64,000 nt of DNA from positions 42,934,701 through 42,998,700 of the forward strand of contig OW799235.1 in assembly GCA_941918925.1 (NCBI GenBank), read 5' to 3'. The stretch's first letter is position 1. Every line of letters starts with the position of its first letter. Positions 11,486-22,870 of this stretch are shown here, piece after piece. The notes under the pieces were generated by a model. The model was given only the letters and a program-made list of their open reading frames with translations, ran no database searches and was not told the origin of the DNA. The translations under genes and the position numbers were made by a program. Origin of the DNA: Phyto melanocephala. Lineage: Eukaryota > Arthropoda > Insecta > Diptera > Rhinophoridae.

Positions 11486-13266
11486 TATGATGAAGTATAC
11501 TAGTATTGTAAAGAGATATTTAAATAAACAGGGTTGTTAACACGAACATCGAACAATTTAGCAGTGTTGTATTTTCATTCAATAAATGAGGATATGAGTA
11601 TTATAGTAAAAATACTATATAGAAATAATAACAGAAAAATTATGGAGAAACAATAATTGCTAAATTTCATGATTTCCTGTTATTGGCATTATTTAAGAGT
11701 TTTAAATTTTAGGAAAATAACGAGAAATGGCACACATTTTTTTTATTTATATATATATGTATATTTTAAGTAAATTTATGAAATGATAAGAATAGAAAGT
11801 TATGGGCAATAAATGGAAAACGTTATACCGGTTGATGTTTATATTTTTTTTAATAATAAATAATGTTATTCGGGTCAAAGTATATAAGTTTTTTTTATAT
11901 GCAGCTTTTAGTAGTTGTAAACTGTAATTTTTAAATAATGAGGAAAAAAATAGAACCGCAACATTTTCCTATACAGAAGTTTATATAAACTGGTGGCGAT
12001 AGGTTTCATGTTATTTTATTTGTGTTACATCGATCTTTTGAATAAGTTAAAGTCAATAAATTAAACATAAAATTTTTAATTCAATACGAATTTTTTTTTT
12101 ATGTGAAGAAGAATATTGGAATATAGCAAAACGGTTAATATAAAAATTCTTGTGACTACAGAATTTAAATAATTTAAGTTAAAAAGAAAACGTAAGTGAG
12201 AACTTTGTGAAGTAGTGCTTTAGTACGGGTTTTATGTTGAAAGCCTGTAAGAATAAAGGGTGAATATTTATGTATGTTTTTTTTTGTGATAACTGGCATT
12301 TCCTTTTGGAGGATATTTGGAGGCATATAACCGAATGCTTATGATTCCCTACACACATAGGAAATTGCCAGGTAAACAATTATTTGTAGTCATTTAAACA
12401 AAGTGTATCTAGTCCCGATAAAACGCAAGGAAAGCAGAATAATTTTTACGTTGTCGTTTGAAAAGACTAAAATGGGAAAGGAAAAAAATCATTAGATCGA
12501 TAATAGAAGAGAAAGTTTAAATATTAATTTTAAGAACATATTTTTTTAAATTAAATTAAGGTGTACAAGCGTGAAAAAATGTAAGAATATTGTGAGTGTG
12601 TAGTTAGTGAATGTGTTTTATTTAGTGTGTAGTACAGTAAATCAGAAATCCGGAAATTGTGATTAGTAGAACAAATTTGAAATAGGAACATACATATATA
12701 TATATATATCGGGATTTAAAAAAAGAAATAAAAATTTAAATAAAGTAATACTTTTCTTACATAGAGCCTAAGCAAATATTTGTCGGTTGAAACGCTTGTA
12801 AAGTGTCAGGAAATAACTTTAACTTATAGCTTCAGGGAGCTCCTTTAAATGAAGTGAAAATAAGATTCGTGATAAATTACAATTTTGTTGTATAAATAAA
12901 TAGCTTAAGCCCTAGTAGGAGAAGGAAAATAAAGGCGTATAGGAAATAATTTTAGAATAATTTTGTTAAACGATATATATATATATAGTTTTTTTTGTGT
13001 TGTAACGGATGCAACAGGAAGAGGAAACTAAAGAAAAAAAGGAAATATTGTTTTTTTTTTTAAGTATATATTGTTTATTGTTTTATTAATTTTCTTTTAT
13101 ATTATTGTCAGTATGGTATATTATTGTTGATTAATTATATGTGTGGTTAAATTTTTTTTTATTATATTATATACATAATTTATTATTCTATTGTGTAAGA
13201 TTGTTAAGATTATTGTAATTTTTATTGTTAATATTTATGAAAAAAAATCAGTATTTAGTTTATATA

Positions 13267-14239
13267 TGCCGTACGAGCCAGTGTTGAGAGGTCCCCAAGA
13301 ACATCCCAAAAACGCCGTTCTCAGCAGTTGGGCATGGCTCGGTCCACTTTACAACGGATTATTCGCGTTGATTTGCATTTGTTCCCGTACAAAATTCAAT
13401 TGACGCAAAGATTGTTGCCTGTGGACAAGCCTCGTCGATTGGAATGGGCCCAAAGAGTCATCGAAATGGCCGAAGATGACGAGCAATTTTGGAACAAAAT
13501 TATCATGTCCGATGAAGCCCATTTCATATTGAATGGGACCGTAAATAAGCAAAATTGCCGTATTTACGCCACTGAAAATCCTCAGGAGATTCAAGAAGTG
13601 CCTCTTCATGACGAAAAAGTCACAGTTTGGTGCGGCGTTAGTGCGAAAACGGTCATTGGGCCGTTTTTCTTCCAAAATGAAAATGGCCATGCTGTTACCA
13701 TCAACCAGGAGCGTTATCGCGACATGATGACCAATTTTGTGATGCCAATTATTCGTCGAAAGTGTATGAGGCAGTTCTGGTTTCAACAAGACGGCGCTCC
13801 ACCGCACACAAGTCGCATAACAATCGATTTTCTGAAGAATTTGTTTCCGGGCCGTTTGATGTCGAAAAGTGGTGATTTGGACTGGCCACCGCGTTCGCCC
13901 GATTTGACGCCGCCTGACTTCTTCTTGTGGGGATATTTGAAGTCAAAGGTTTACGTTAACAAGCCAAGGACCTTAGAAGAGCTCAAGGACAACATTCGTG
14001 AACAAATAGCCGCTATTCCGGCCGAAATGTTGGCGAAAACGATGGAAAATGCTGCAAAAAGGGCACAATACGCCATCAACGCCAGAGGCGGCCATTTGAG
14101 AGATATCATATTCAAAAATTGATGTAAACAAATCTACTTGGAAAAAATTAAATGATTAAGATTGCCAACCGCCAAATTTTTATTTTTTTCTTTGATTTTT
14201 TTAAAAAAAACATGGGTCCGTCGAATATGGGCAACCCTG
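13267..14239 (+). mobile_element. Tc1/mariner element, DD41D (rosa/VS-like), 5'-truncated
   Basis: Present only in copy 2 of the LTR; the uninterrupted site is at ~1127 in copy 1. The insert is flanked by TA on both sides. The right end reads CAGGGTTGCCCATATTCGAC when reverse-complemented, a normal mariner terminus. The left end has no matching terminus and starts inside the coding region, so the 5' end is missing. Confidence 0.85.
13268..14122 (+). pseudogene. mariner DD41D transposase, N-terminally truncated
   Basis: The frame is open from the left edge of the element, through an ATG at 13328, to a stop at 14122. It keeps the end of the helix-turn-helix domain and the whole catalytic domain: first Asp in MSDEAHFIL, second in QQDGAPPHTS, third in LTPPDFFLWG. 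There are 41 residues between the second and third Asp, which defines the DD41D group. The N-terminal DNA-binding residues and the left inverted repeat are missing, so it is presumably inactive. It is otherwise undamaged, suggesting a fairly recent arrival. Confidence 0.85.
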
Positions 14240-14626
14240 TATAGTTAATTTTTATTTTTGTTTATATAAATAAATAATGATGTAATCTTAATGTTATAAT
14301 GAATATAATTATGTTGGCTTAATTTTATAAAGGTTTGGAAATGATGGGAAGGTAAGTGAAGGAATAAGTCAGTAGGAATGTGGGTCGCTGGAAAAATATT
14401 CTTGGATTTCATCGCGACTAGGTTGGGAGGGCGTTAAGGGACTAACACCTGTCTCTGAAGGTTGCTAAGGTGGTACAATTCGAGAAGTTTCAGTTTTAGC
14501 TTTTTTTTTGTGTTGTTTTCATTAAATTTTATGAGCGGATTCGCTGCCGGCGAAAAGGGTTGGAACCATCCTGAGAGAACGAATTAGCCGGAAACTTCGC
14601 TGGGCAATACCGGTCCGTAACATAAA

Positions 14627-14636
14627 TGGCGCCCAA
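14627..14636 (+). other. primer-binding site of element A copy 2
   Basis: TGGCGCCCAA placed 4 bases after the LTR end, matching the 3' end of tRNA-Lys. It is identical to the site at 1525-1534. Confidence 0.55.
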
Positions 14637-15651
14637 GCTTAAATGTGACATAACTTGGAAATCTTTGACAAAGTATCTCAAGTTAGGTGATAGAATATGT
14701 GTGATGTCATCAATGCATGTAACAATAGCCCAAGTAGTTTGACAATAGCCCAAGGAAGCCCGTGAAATATGGTGAGGGAAAGTTTGTATAGCCACTCTGA
14801 GTATGGATATGAGGTGTATAAACGTTAATTCACTAATAGATGAACGGCTAGTACAAGAGTATATTTACGAAATAGGTTCACAATATCGATCATCGTGTTG
14901 TAACCCGTTTCCGAATATGTAAGACTATTAAATTTAGAGATCAATAATGGAGAACATTATTACTGTAATGAAGTTGATATTATACGATAGCCTCTCGTGA
15001 CAAAAGTCTACGAGGTTAGATGTATCGTAAAATATCAATAGCCAATCGTAATCTCACCTTAGGTTGAAGTAAGAGGGGTCATGCAGGGAAAGTATTCCAT
15101 GAAATTAGGGAAGAAAAAAATTTTTTTTACCACATTTAGTATACCTTAAACAGTAACTACATTGACTTCCACATCCGCCCATCATTTCCTTAACCTATAA
15201 AAAACAAATAAGTTTAAAGAAGAAAAAAAAGAAAAAAAAGAGTTGAATTGAAACTGTGTTCAGATAATTATTTTTGGTTGTTTGTTTGAGATTTTATTTT
15301 CCATTTAATTCATTATTTGTTTATACAATCGTTTATTATTTATATATTATTTTTTTTAATAGTTTTTTTTTGCTAGTAATTAATTATTTATTTTCTCACT
15401 ATCTTGATTATTTAATTAGATTTTTTTATATATATTTATCTTTTTCAATTTTAGTATTAAACACGTATAGATAAATTAATTTTTTTTTATAATCAAGTAG
15501 TGAATTTTATTGGTATGGGTTTGAAAATACTGAATTTATTATTAAGGTACATGTTATCATTGTAATTTTCCTTTTCTATATAATTAAGTTTTTGTCTCAA
15601 GTTTTTTTTTGGTATTAAATGGAACTTTACAAATAGTTCTATAAACGTATT
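14637..15651 (+). other. leader of element A copy 2
   Basis: About 1 kb between PBS and gag, matching 1535-2541. It is rich in T tracts, with no open frame of substance and no convincing splice pair. Confidence 0.6.
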
Positions 15652-17250
15652 ATGAGTTATAGCCCGCCCAGTACAAAATTACGAAAAAGAAATAGGCAGA
15701 ATTTACACGATTTAAACCGGTCTACGCCGCATGTTGCATATAAAATATACAGGCAGAATACTCCTAAACTAGGAAATAAGCCTAAGTTTGATTTGGAAAT
15801 GGCAGAGGGAAATACAGATACTGTCAGGGACTTGTCCGAAACAATAATATCAGCCAATCCTAAAGTTCCACCTATTCACCCTAGTCAGTACACTTTACCA
15901 CCGCCGATAGTAGGCCAAGGTACAAGTAGACAGGCAGTCAGTTCAAATAGTTTCGAAAATGTAGAAAGAACCGTGCAGAAAATGGTAGAACAGGGAATTA
16001 ATTCTCATATGTTTGACATGAGAAAGGCTATGGCAGATTTAACATCAACGGTTAATAGGCTCAGTATTGTAGTTCAACAAACTCAGATAGAAAACAAGAA
16101 AATGTTAGAATCTAACTTACCAAATGTGTCAGGACATCCATCAGATGGCCATCAACAGAATGAAGGTCCTTCTCAGTCATCTAGAAACTCTTCAGTAAGT
16201 GGTGAGAAATTTAAGCAGACCTCATATTGATAAGAGTTCAATGGTGATACCAACAAACTTGCAGTAGAAGATTTTGTATTTCGCCTAGAACGTATCCAAC
16301 ATCAGTACAGTGTTCCATGGAAAGAAGTGTTAGATAACTTTAATCTTTTGGTTAAAGGTGCGGCCGAGAAATTGTATTGGTTATTCATCAAAACCAATTA
16401 TCTTACTGAGTGGCCTACTTTGAAAAACACATTACTAAAACAATACCAATCCACTCGTTCCAGTTTCGAATTGATGAGAGATATGGTAGAACATAAAAAC
16501 TCCCAGGAGAATCAATTGATGATTTTTTCTTTACGATGTCACAACTCCGTTCTAGGTTAAACATATCCATGCCTGAAACAGAAATGATTTAAATGATTAA
16601 GAAGAATTTAAAAGATAGTATTGGCAAAATCGTCTACCCTATGAATGTATCATCTGTGGAGGAATTACGTATAAGTTGCCTAGATGCTGAAAAGACATTT
16701 CTCAGAAAAGATATCAGAGCCATTTAAATCCAATAAATCGCTTTCCAAGACATATTAATGAATTAAGTGATCAGAATTCTGAGCAATGTCAGGCACCAGA
16801 AATGGAGTACGATGAAATAGCTGCTTTGAAATCAAAAAGTTTTGGTACTTCTACGATAGTAGTCTGCTGGAATTGTCGTCAAAGTGGTCACGTTTTTATG
16901 GACTGTCCATCAAATGAGAGAGCTATATTTTGCTACCGATGCGGAAAACCCGAAGTGATAACTCCCAATTGTGCCAACTGTCGGAACCGAAATTTTCCCA
17001 GGAACGAAGGGAATGCGGGGGACCATCGTTCAACATCGAACCCGCAATTAAACCTGCAATTGATAGTAGAATAAAAAAATTAGCACACGAGACAATAAAA
17101 TTTAATAAATTGGTACCCCAGCAAAAACACTTATACCCATTGAATGAGAGGAAAGAAAATTATGAGAAAGTGAGAAATAGAATATTTAATTCTAAAATAT
17201 GTATCAAACGGCCGACGATATCGCGGAGAATAAGAAAACTAAGAGAAAAG
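15652..17250 (+). pseudogene. gag: gag of element A copy 2 (broken)
   Basis: 192 codons from 15652 end in a double stop (TGA TAA, 16228-16233), and the same frame continues as capsid (EDFVFRLERIQHQYSVPWKEV) to a stop at 16558-16560. After frameshifts, 16802-17074 holds a CCHC knuckle CWNCRQSGHVFMDC followed by CYRCGKPEVITPNCANC. A basic linker ends at LREK, where element B is inserted. The zinc-binding layout is the same as in B's gag. Two or more lesions make it non-functional. Confidence 0.8.
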
Positions 17251-19042
17251 TGTAGCAGTGGTGAGTATTGTATGCCAGAAAAAAACCAATTGGCCAGATC
17301 GTCGGCGGCGCTGGTATGCTCGCTTATGCTCCGGCTAGAGCTCGTCGGACGGGGTGGTTCTTGCCAACTTACTAGTCTGGCACTCACCAGCTAACAAAAA
17401 AACCATACCAGCAAAACTAAAAAAATTATATGCAGGAACCCAAAGCAATAGCAACTCCCTACTATTACACACGCACACACTTCGGACTTCTGGCAGATGT
17501 TAAACCAGGAATATACCCTCCCACTAGAGACAACAGCCTCTCCACGACATCGTAGAATAAGGGTTTTAGATGTCCCAAACATTGCCTCGTAATGGAATTA
17601 TCCCCCCCCCCCCCTACTTACCCCAGCTGAAAAACAAATTTACTCCATCATATTAAATGATAACTCAAAAACACTTCATTTAAACATTATAAAAAAAGGT
17701 ATGTATATTTTATTAAAAACAAAATTAAAATTATATTAAAAGCAAAAATTAAGAAAATTTAATATACAAAATTAATATTGACAAAAAACCAAAATTTAAT
17801 AAAGAACAAGCTTTAAAGCAAATATTTGAGTTAAAATAAAAAAAAAGGTTAAATTTTAAAATAATAACAAAAAAAAAAACAAACAAAAGTAGTGAAAAAT
17901 TAAAATCTCAATAAAAAAAACAAAATTGCAAATTTACTCTATTTCAGGAACCTGCTAGTTCGTAGTATATGTGTTATTAGTCACTGTCCTAAGTGTAAAA
18001 CCAAATTCAACTATATATATTATTTCTTTTTTTTTTCTTTTTAGGTTAAGGAAAATCTGTACCTACGGAATGTATAGCCTAAGGTCTGAGCTCATACCCT
18101 ACACAATTTACGCGCACCCTCGAGATTTCCAGAGGGGAATGACAAAGGTAAACTACAATTTTCCCTAATCAAAAAACTATAAAAAAAACAATATATATTT
18201 ATAAATAAATGTTCGTTAAACGTCCTATTGTCTGTCTTTAGTCTAATGTCGCAGATTACCTGACCTCAAATAATATAAATTTCCTCCTATTTCCAGGAAT
18301 CCTGGCCCGCTCCAACTCACGGGATACCTCCAAACGATGACGTCAAAAGGATGATGATGATACTGATGACGGCAATAATACCAAGAGATTTTTATTTATT
18401 CCTTACAGAATCCACAATCAACTCCTTAATTTATTTAGGCACTGAACTTATTTTTGCAGCAAGTGTTCATTTATTTTTAATTGTATCAATTTTCTGTTTC
18501 TTAAGTTTTATTTTATGGGTTTTAAAAGTTTGCATGTATTTTTAATTAGTTCTTTTAGTTACAATTTAATACTCCAGTTTTAATTTAGTTTTAAGTAAAA
18601 TTTTTTTATTATTATTTACTGTTTATTTTCTTTTCAAGAAATGTTTTAACAAGTTTTTTTTTTATAAAACCAATAAATCATATATTCAAAAACTTAAATT
18701 CTACAACTTTTTTTTTTTCAAAAAAAAAAAACTGACACCAAAAAAACTTCAACAATTTTCTTTTCCAAACTTTACTGGCCGCTATCAAAACTTTTTTTTC
18801 CTTTTCTCTTCAAAACATTCCCTTTATATCCTTAAAATTATTCCTATCAACCGTTTTAACTGTTTTCCTTTTTTTTCATATACCGCCAACTTATTTTTAT
18901 TATTTTATGACCCTCATAAAAATATAAACAGTAACAGAAAGTAAACAAAAGAAGTCATAAACATCTGTTACTTTTTTTATGACTCATATATTCCGTTAAG
19001 GTTGCCACATTCAACCAAACGCAACACAGGGTGCACACTACA
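17251..19042 (-). repeat. 3' LTR of element B (1792 bp)
   Basis: Minus-strand 3' LTR, nearly identical to 37274-41442 once the Helentron-like insertion is removed. Differences are few single-base changes and small indels, for example an extra CCAAAGCAATAG-like stretch near 17440 and a longer C run near 17605. This suggests a fairly recent insertion. A clear polypurine tract is not seen inside the LTR edge at 19043. Confidence 0.9.
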
Positions 19043-19266
19043 AAACCCAACCATTCCTGTGGTCCTTAAATGGAGCCAGGATGGGAGGAAAAATCCTTGA
19101 TTCCAAATCAAAAAAACGGACTTTACAAATGGACACTAAGGTAACCTTAACACACTGGTAACACTTATACTGATAATCCCCACTATGTACAACCCTGGCT
19201 AAGATATACAATATCGCTAAAGTGGCCACACTAAAATAATTGTGAATGAATGAAAGGGAAAAATGT
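19043..19266 (-). other. 3' internal end of element B
   Basis: 224 bases between the 3' LTR and the foldback element. No open frame is recognised. The bases next to the LTR read GGAATGGTTGGGTTT on the minus strand, a poor polypurine tract. In B before the foldback insertion this joined 26904 onwards. Confidence 0.6.
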
Positions 19267-19449
19267 CAAAAATACACGTCCGAGAAGATAACAAACTCGA
19301 TCTTGGCAAACTTTATTTTTTACTCAATTTCTTGAGTGTAAATTCATATTCCTCTCAAAATTGTATTTTGGTCTTATAATAAGAGAAATACAAAGTTGAG
19401 AATAAAATTAAAGTGCTGCTTAGTTTATAAAAGTAAAATTAATACTTAC

Positions 19450-21098
19450 CAGCGTTGCCATATTCATGATTTTATCATATTTATTAACGTTTTTTTTTTG
19501 CTAAAATATGATTTATGATTTTTTCCCCCAAAATGATGATTTTTATTTTTTAAATTTATATAATATAATAAATATAATTTTTTTACAATTCTTATCAACA
19601 ATCAATTTTTAAACCAATACAGTTTTGTGTCACCTCGTCGCAGAGTCTATTAAAAACAGGTTGAATGACATTAGCGAATTCTATCTGTGTTTTTTAAAGT
19701 ATATTCTAACATAATAAAAAAAAGTCAACATCATTTTTCAAACCACATCCTCTCAAATACAAAGAATTTATTTAGATAATTTTTTTAAACCAAGTTACGT
19801 TAACATCAATTTTATTAATGAATTTGATTGGAAAACAAATTATTTCGTTTACAAAATGAAGATATATGTTTGGCGTTGTTTGAAAAACAAAAAATTTCCA
19901 ATCTAAAATCCGCAGACAATGAAATAAATAAATTAGTTAAAAATTTTACTTCATTTTACATTGAGTTGTGTAAGCAAATACTGAAACGATTTGATTTTAA
20001 CAATAATTATTTTAAAGAACTTTCAAGTCTTGACACAAGGCACATTTATTCATCAGGTACTCTTGATTCATAAGGTGATTATATTTTTTATTTTTAATTT
20101 CAGCTGTCAAAATGCATAAATAAAAAAAAAATCTCTATTTTCTAATTTATTTCAAATGTCGAACTTCATATATTAAAAATATAAACAAAAAAATTCTCTC
20201 CGAACTGCAATTACCTGATGAATAAATATGCCTTGGTCTTGACACTTCAAAAATAATTAATAGAAGAGTAGTTCCTTTAAAAGGTTTTATATAAAACTTT
20301 TAAAATTTAATTTATGAGAATGGTGTTGAAAACGTAGAAGACGAGTTTAGAGAACTACGTCTTCTCCAATTTAACGAACACTTTACAACTATAGATAATC
20401 TAAATTGTGAAGAATTTTGGTCATAAGTCTCAAAAATAACTCGAGCTCTTAGCTCTTAGCTTTTCCAACCCTGTCAAAATTTGTTAAAACTCTAATATGT
20501 CGTCCTATTTCTTCTGCAAATGTTGAACGAATATTTCAGTTGTAAATTTAAATAAAACAAAATATAGAAATAGATTAGATAACAGCACTCTTAAAAGTAT
20601 ATTATATGCAAAAGAATACTTAAAGTTAAACGATTGTTCATGCTATAATTTAAAAGAAGATCAAGATATAACTAAAAATAAAAAACCTTTTCTGTATTAT
20701 AATAATAATGATTCCTAAAATACTTTAATACATACATTTGTAATTGTTAAATGTATGATTGTTTTTATATTAAAACCTTCAAGTTTTCTATATGTTTTTA
20801 CATTTCGAAAGATATATATGCAATTTAAATATATCAATGTACTACAGAGTATCTGTCAATTTGATTTTATTCACAAGTTGCTATATAAAGATGTATATTT
20901 ATTTTCATATGAATTTAATATAGTTTTTGCTTTAAATAACTTATCTAATAAGAAAACAGTTTTATAAATAAATTTTTATAGTTTTTTTTGCGTTTGTAAT
21001 AAAAGGTTTAAATTAAAAAAAATTTGATGATTTTTTTTTAACATATGATTGTTTTTACTCTAAGTGATGATTTCTCTCTAAAGTTTCTGGCAGCATTG
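19450..21098 (+). mobile_element. degenerate hAT element in left arm
   Basis: Reverse-complement counterpart of 7258-8909: ends CAGCGTTGCCA and CAATGCTGCCA, flanked by ATACTTAC and ATACTTAT (7 of 8 bases equal). Confidence 0.7.
19828..20670 (+). pseudogene. hAT transposase C-terminal remnant
   Basis: The same 81-codon open part (19828-20073) as in the other copy, then the decayed dimerisation region with NVERIFQL (~20523). Stops after the first segment and the missing N-terminal half make it non-functional. The downstream open frame at 20755-20967 is AT-rich and not recognised. Confidence 0.7.
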
Positions 21099-21344
21099 AT
21101 ACTTATTAAATAAATATTTTAAATGGCAACACCTTAAATTTGCATGGGAGAGGATTTTCGGCCTTCAGCAAACTTTTATATGTATTTTCAACAAACTTTT
21201 GAGTTTATTATAATAATGTTAAATTTATTTTAAAACTTTATGTCAACAAAATTGTATAAATTATTACTATATTTTCTATTCTTATTATTAATATATTATT
21301 GTACAAAAATAACCCAAATAACATTACAATGGCATATATAACAC

Positions 21345-22724
21345 TCACTTAACCCACTTTTTGGTCAATTGGACCCAAATAAAGAGATGTGCCAAAAATT
21401 GGAAAATGAGGTATGATAGAGGATGGTACTGACTACATTTCCTCCTACCACGTTTCTTTCAATATACTTTTTTCTAGAACAACTTTTTCAAAAAACTAAT
21501 TTTATAAAAGTCACTCAAAGCACTTTTTGGTCAATTGGGTCAAAATAAAGAGATGTGCCAAAAATTTGAAAATGAGGTATGATAGGGGACGGTACTGGCT
21601 ACATTTCCTCATACCACGTTTCTTTCAATATACTTTTTTCTAGAACAACTTTTTCAAAAAACTTATTGTATGAATGTCACTGAAATAACTTTTTGGTCAA
21701 TTGGGTCAAAGTAAAGAGATGTGCCAAAAATTTGAAAATGAGGTATGATAGGGGACGGCACTGGCTACATTTCCTCATACCACGTTTCTTTCAATATACT
21801 TTTTTCTAGAGCAACTTTTTCAAAAAACTAATTTTATAAAACTCACTCAAATCACTTTTTGGTCAATTGGGACAAAATAAAGAGATGTGCCAAAAATTGG
21901 CAAATGAAGTATGATAGGGGACGGTACTGGCTACATTTCCTCATACCACGTTTCTTTCAATATACTTTTTTCTAGAACAACTTTTTCAAAAAACTTATTG
22001 TATGAAAGTCACTCAAATCACTTTTTGGTCAATTGGGTCAAAATAAAGAGATGTGCCAAAAATTGGAAAATGAGGTATGATAGGGGACGGCACTGGCTAC
22101 ACTTCCTCATATCCCGTTTTTTACAATATACTTTTTTCTAGAACAACTTTTTCAAAAAACTAATTTTATGAAAGTCACTCAAATCACTTTTTGGTCAATT
22201 GGGTCAAAATAAAGAAATGTGCCAAAAATTGGAAAAAGAGGTATGATAGGGGACGGCACTGGCTACATTTCCTCATATCCCGTTTTTTACAATATACTTT
22301 TTTCTAGAACAACTTTTTCAAAAAACTAATTTTATAAAAGTCACTCAAAGCACTTTTTGGTCAATTGGGTCAAAATAAAGAGATGTGCCAAAAATTTGAA
22401 AATGAGGTATGATAGGGCACGGTACTGGCTACATTTCCTCATACCACGTTTCTTTCAGTATACTTTTTTCTAGAACAACTTTTTCAAAAAACTTATTGTA
22501 TGAATGTCACTGAAATAACTTTTTGGTCAATTGGGTCAAAGTAAAGAGATGTGCCAAAAATTTGAAAATGAGGTATGATAGGGGACGGCACTGGCTACAT
22601 TTCCTCATACCACGTTTCTTTCAATATGCTTTTTTTAGAACAACTTTTTCAAAAAACTTATTGTATGAAAGTCACTGAAATCACTTTTTGGTCAATTGGG
22701 TCAAAATAAAGAGATGTGCCAAAA
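21345..22724 (+). repeat. 166-bp satellite array, forward units
   Basis: About 8.3 tandem monomers in the forward orientation, ending abruptly at GTGCCAAAAATATATAAAAATG. Monomers fall into alternating subtypes, one with ACCACGTTTCTTTC and one with TCCCGTTTTTTAC. Confidence 0.9.
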
Positions 22725-22870
22725 ATATATAAAAATGGTGTGAAAATGTATAGTAAATCATAAAATGAAAACGGCTGGAAGAAAATTTTGGAAAATCCCT
22801 CCGGAAAAGTCGGAAAAATCAAAAATCGAGTTTTTCATACAAATAGTGACTTCCATAAAAATAGTTTTTT
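22725..22870. other. central spacer of foldback element
   Basis: 146 bases separating the inverted arrays, homologous to ~4955-5097 of copy 1 but lacking its MITE. It has no gene. Confidence 0.75.

Larger units (their letters stand above)
11535..14622 (+). repeat. 5' LTR of element A copy 2 (contains a mariner)
   Basis: Starts TGTTAACACG and ends CCGTAACA, a 5-base inverted repeat (TGTTA/TAACA), and is followed after 4 bases by the primer-binding site. Without the mariner it is about 2.1 kb. The start is inferred from the inverted repeat, because no second complete LTR of A is in the window. Confidence 0.65.

Noticed and set aside
13349..13946. Minus-strand frames opposite the mariner
   Set aside because: Shadow frames of the transposase, which has the DDE motifs on the plus strand.
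1..14622. The two LTR copies of A as the two ends of one element
   Set aside because: Both are followed by the same primer site, leader and gag, so both are 5' ends.
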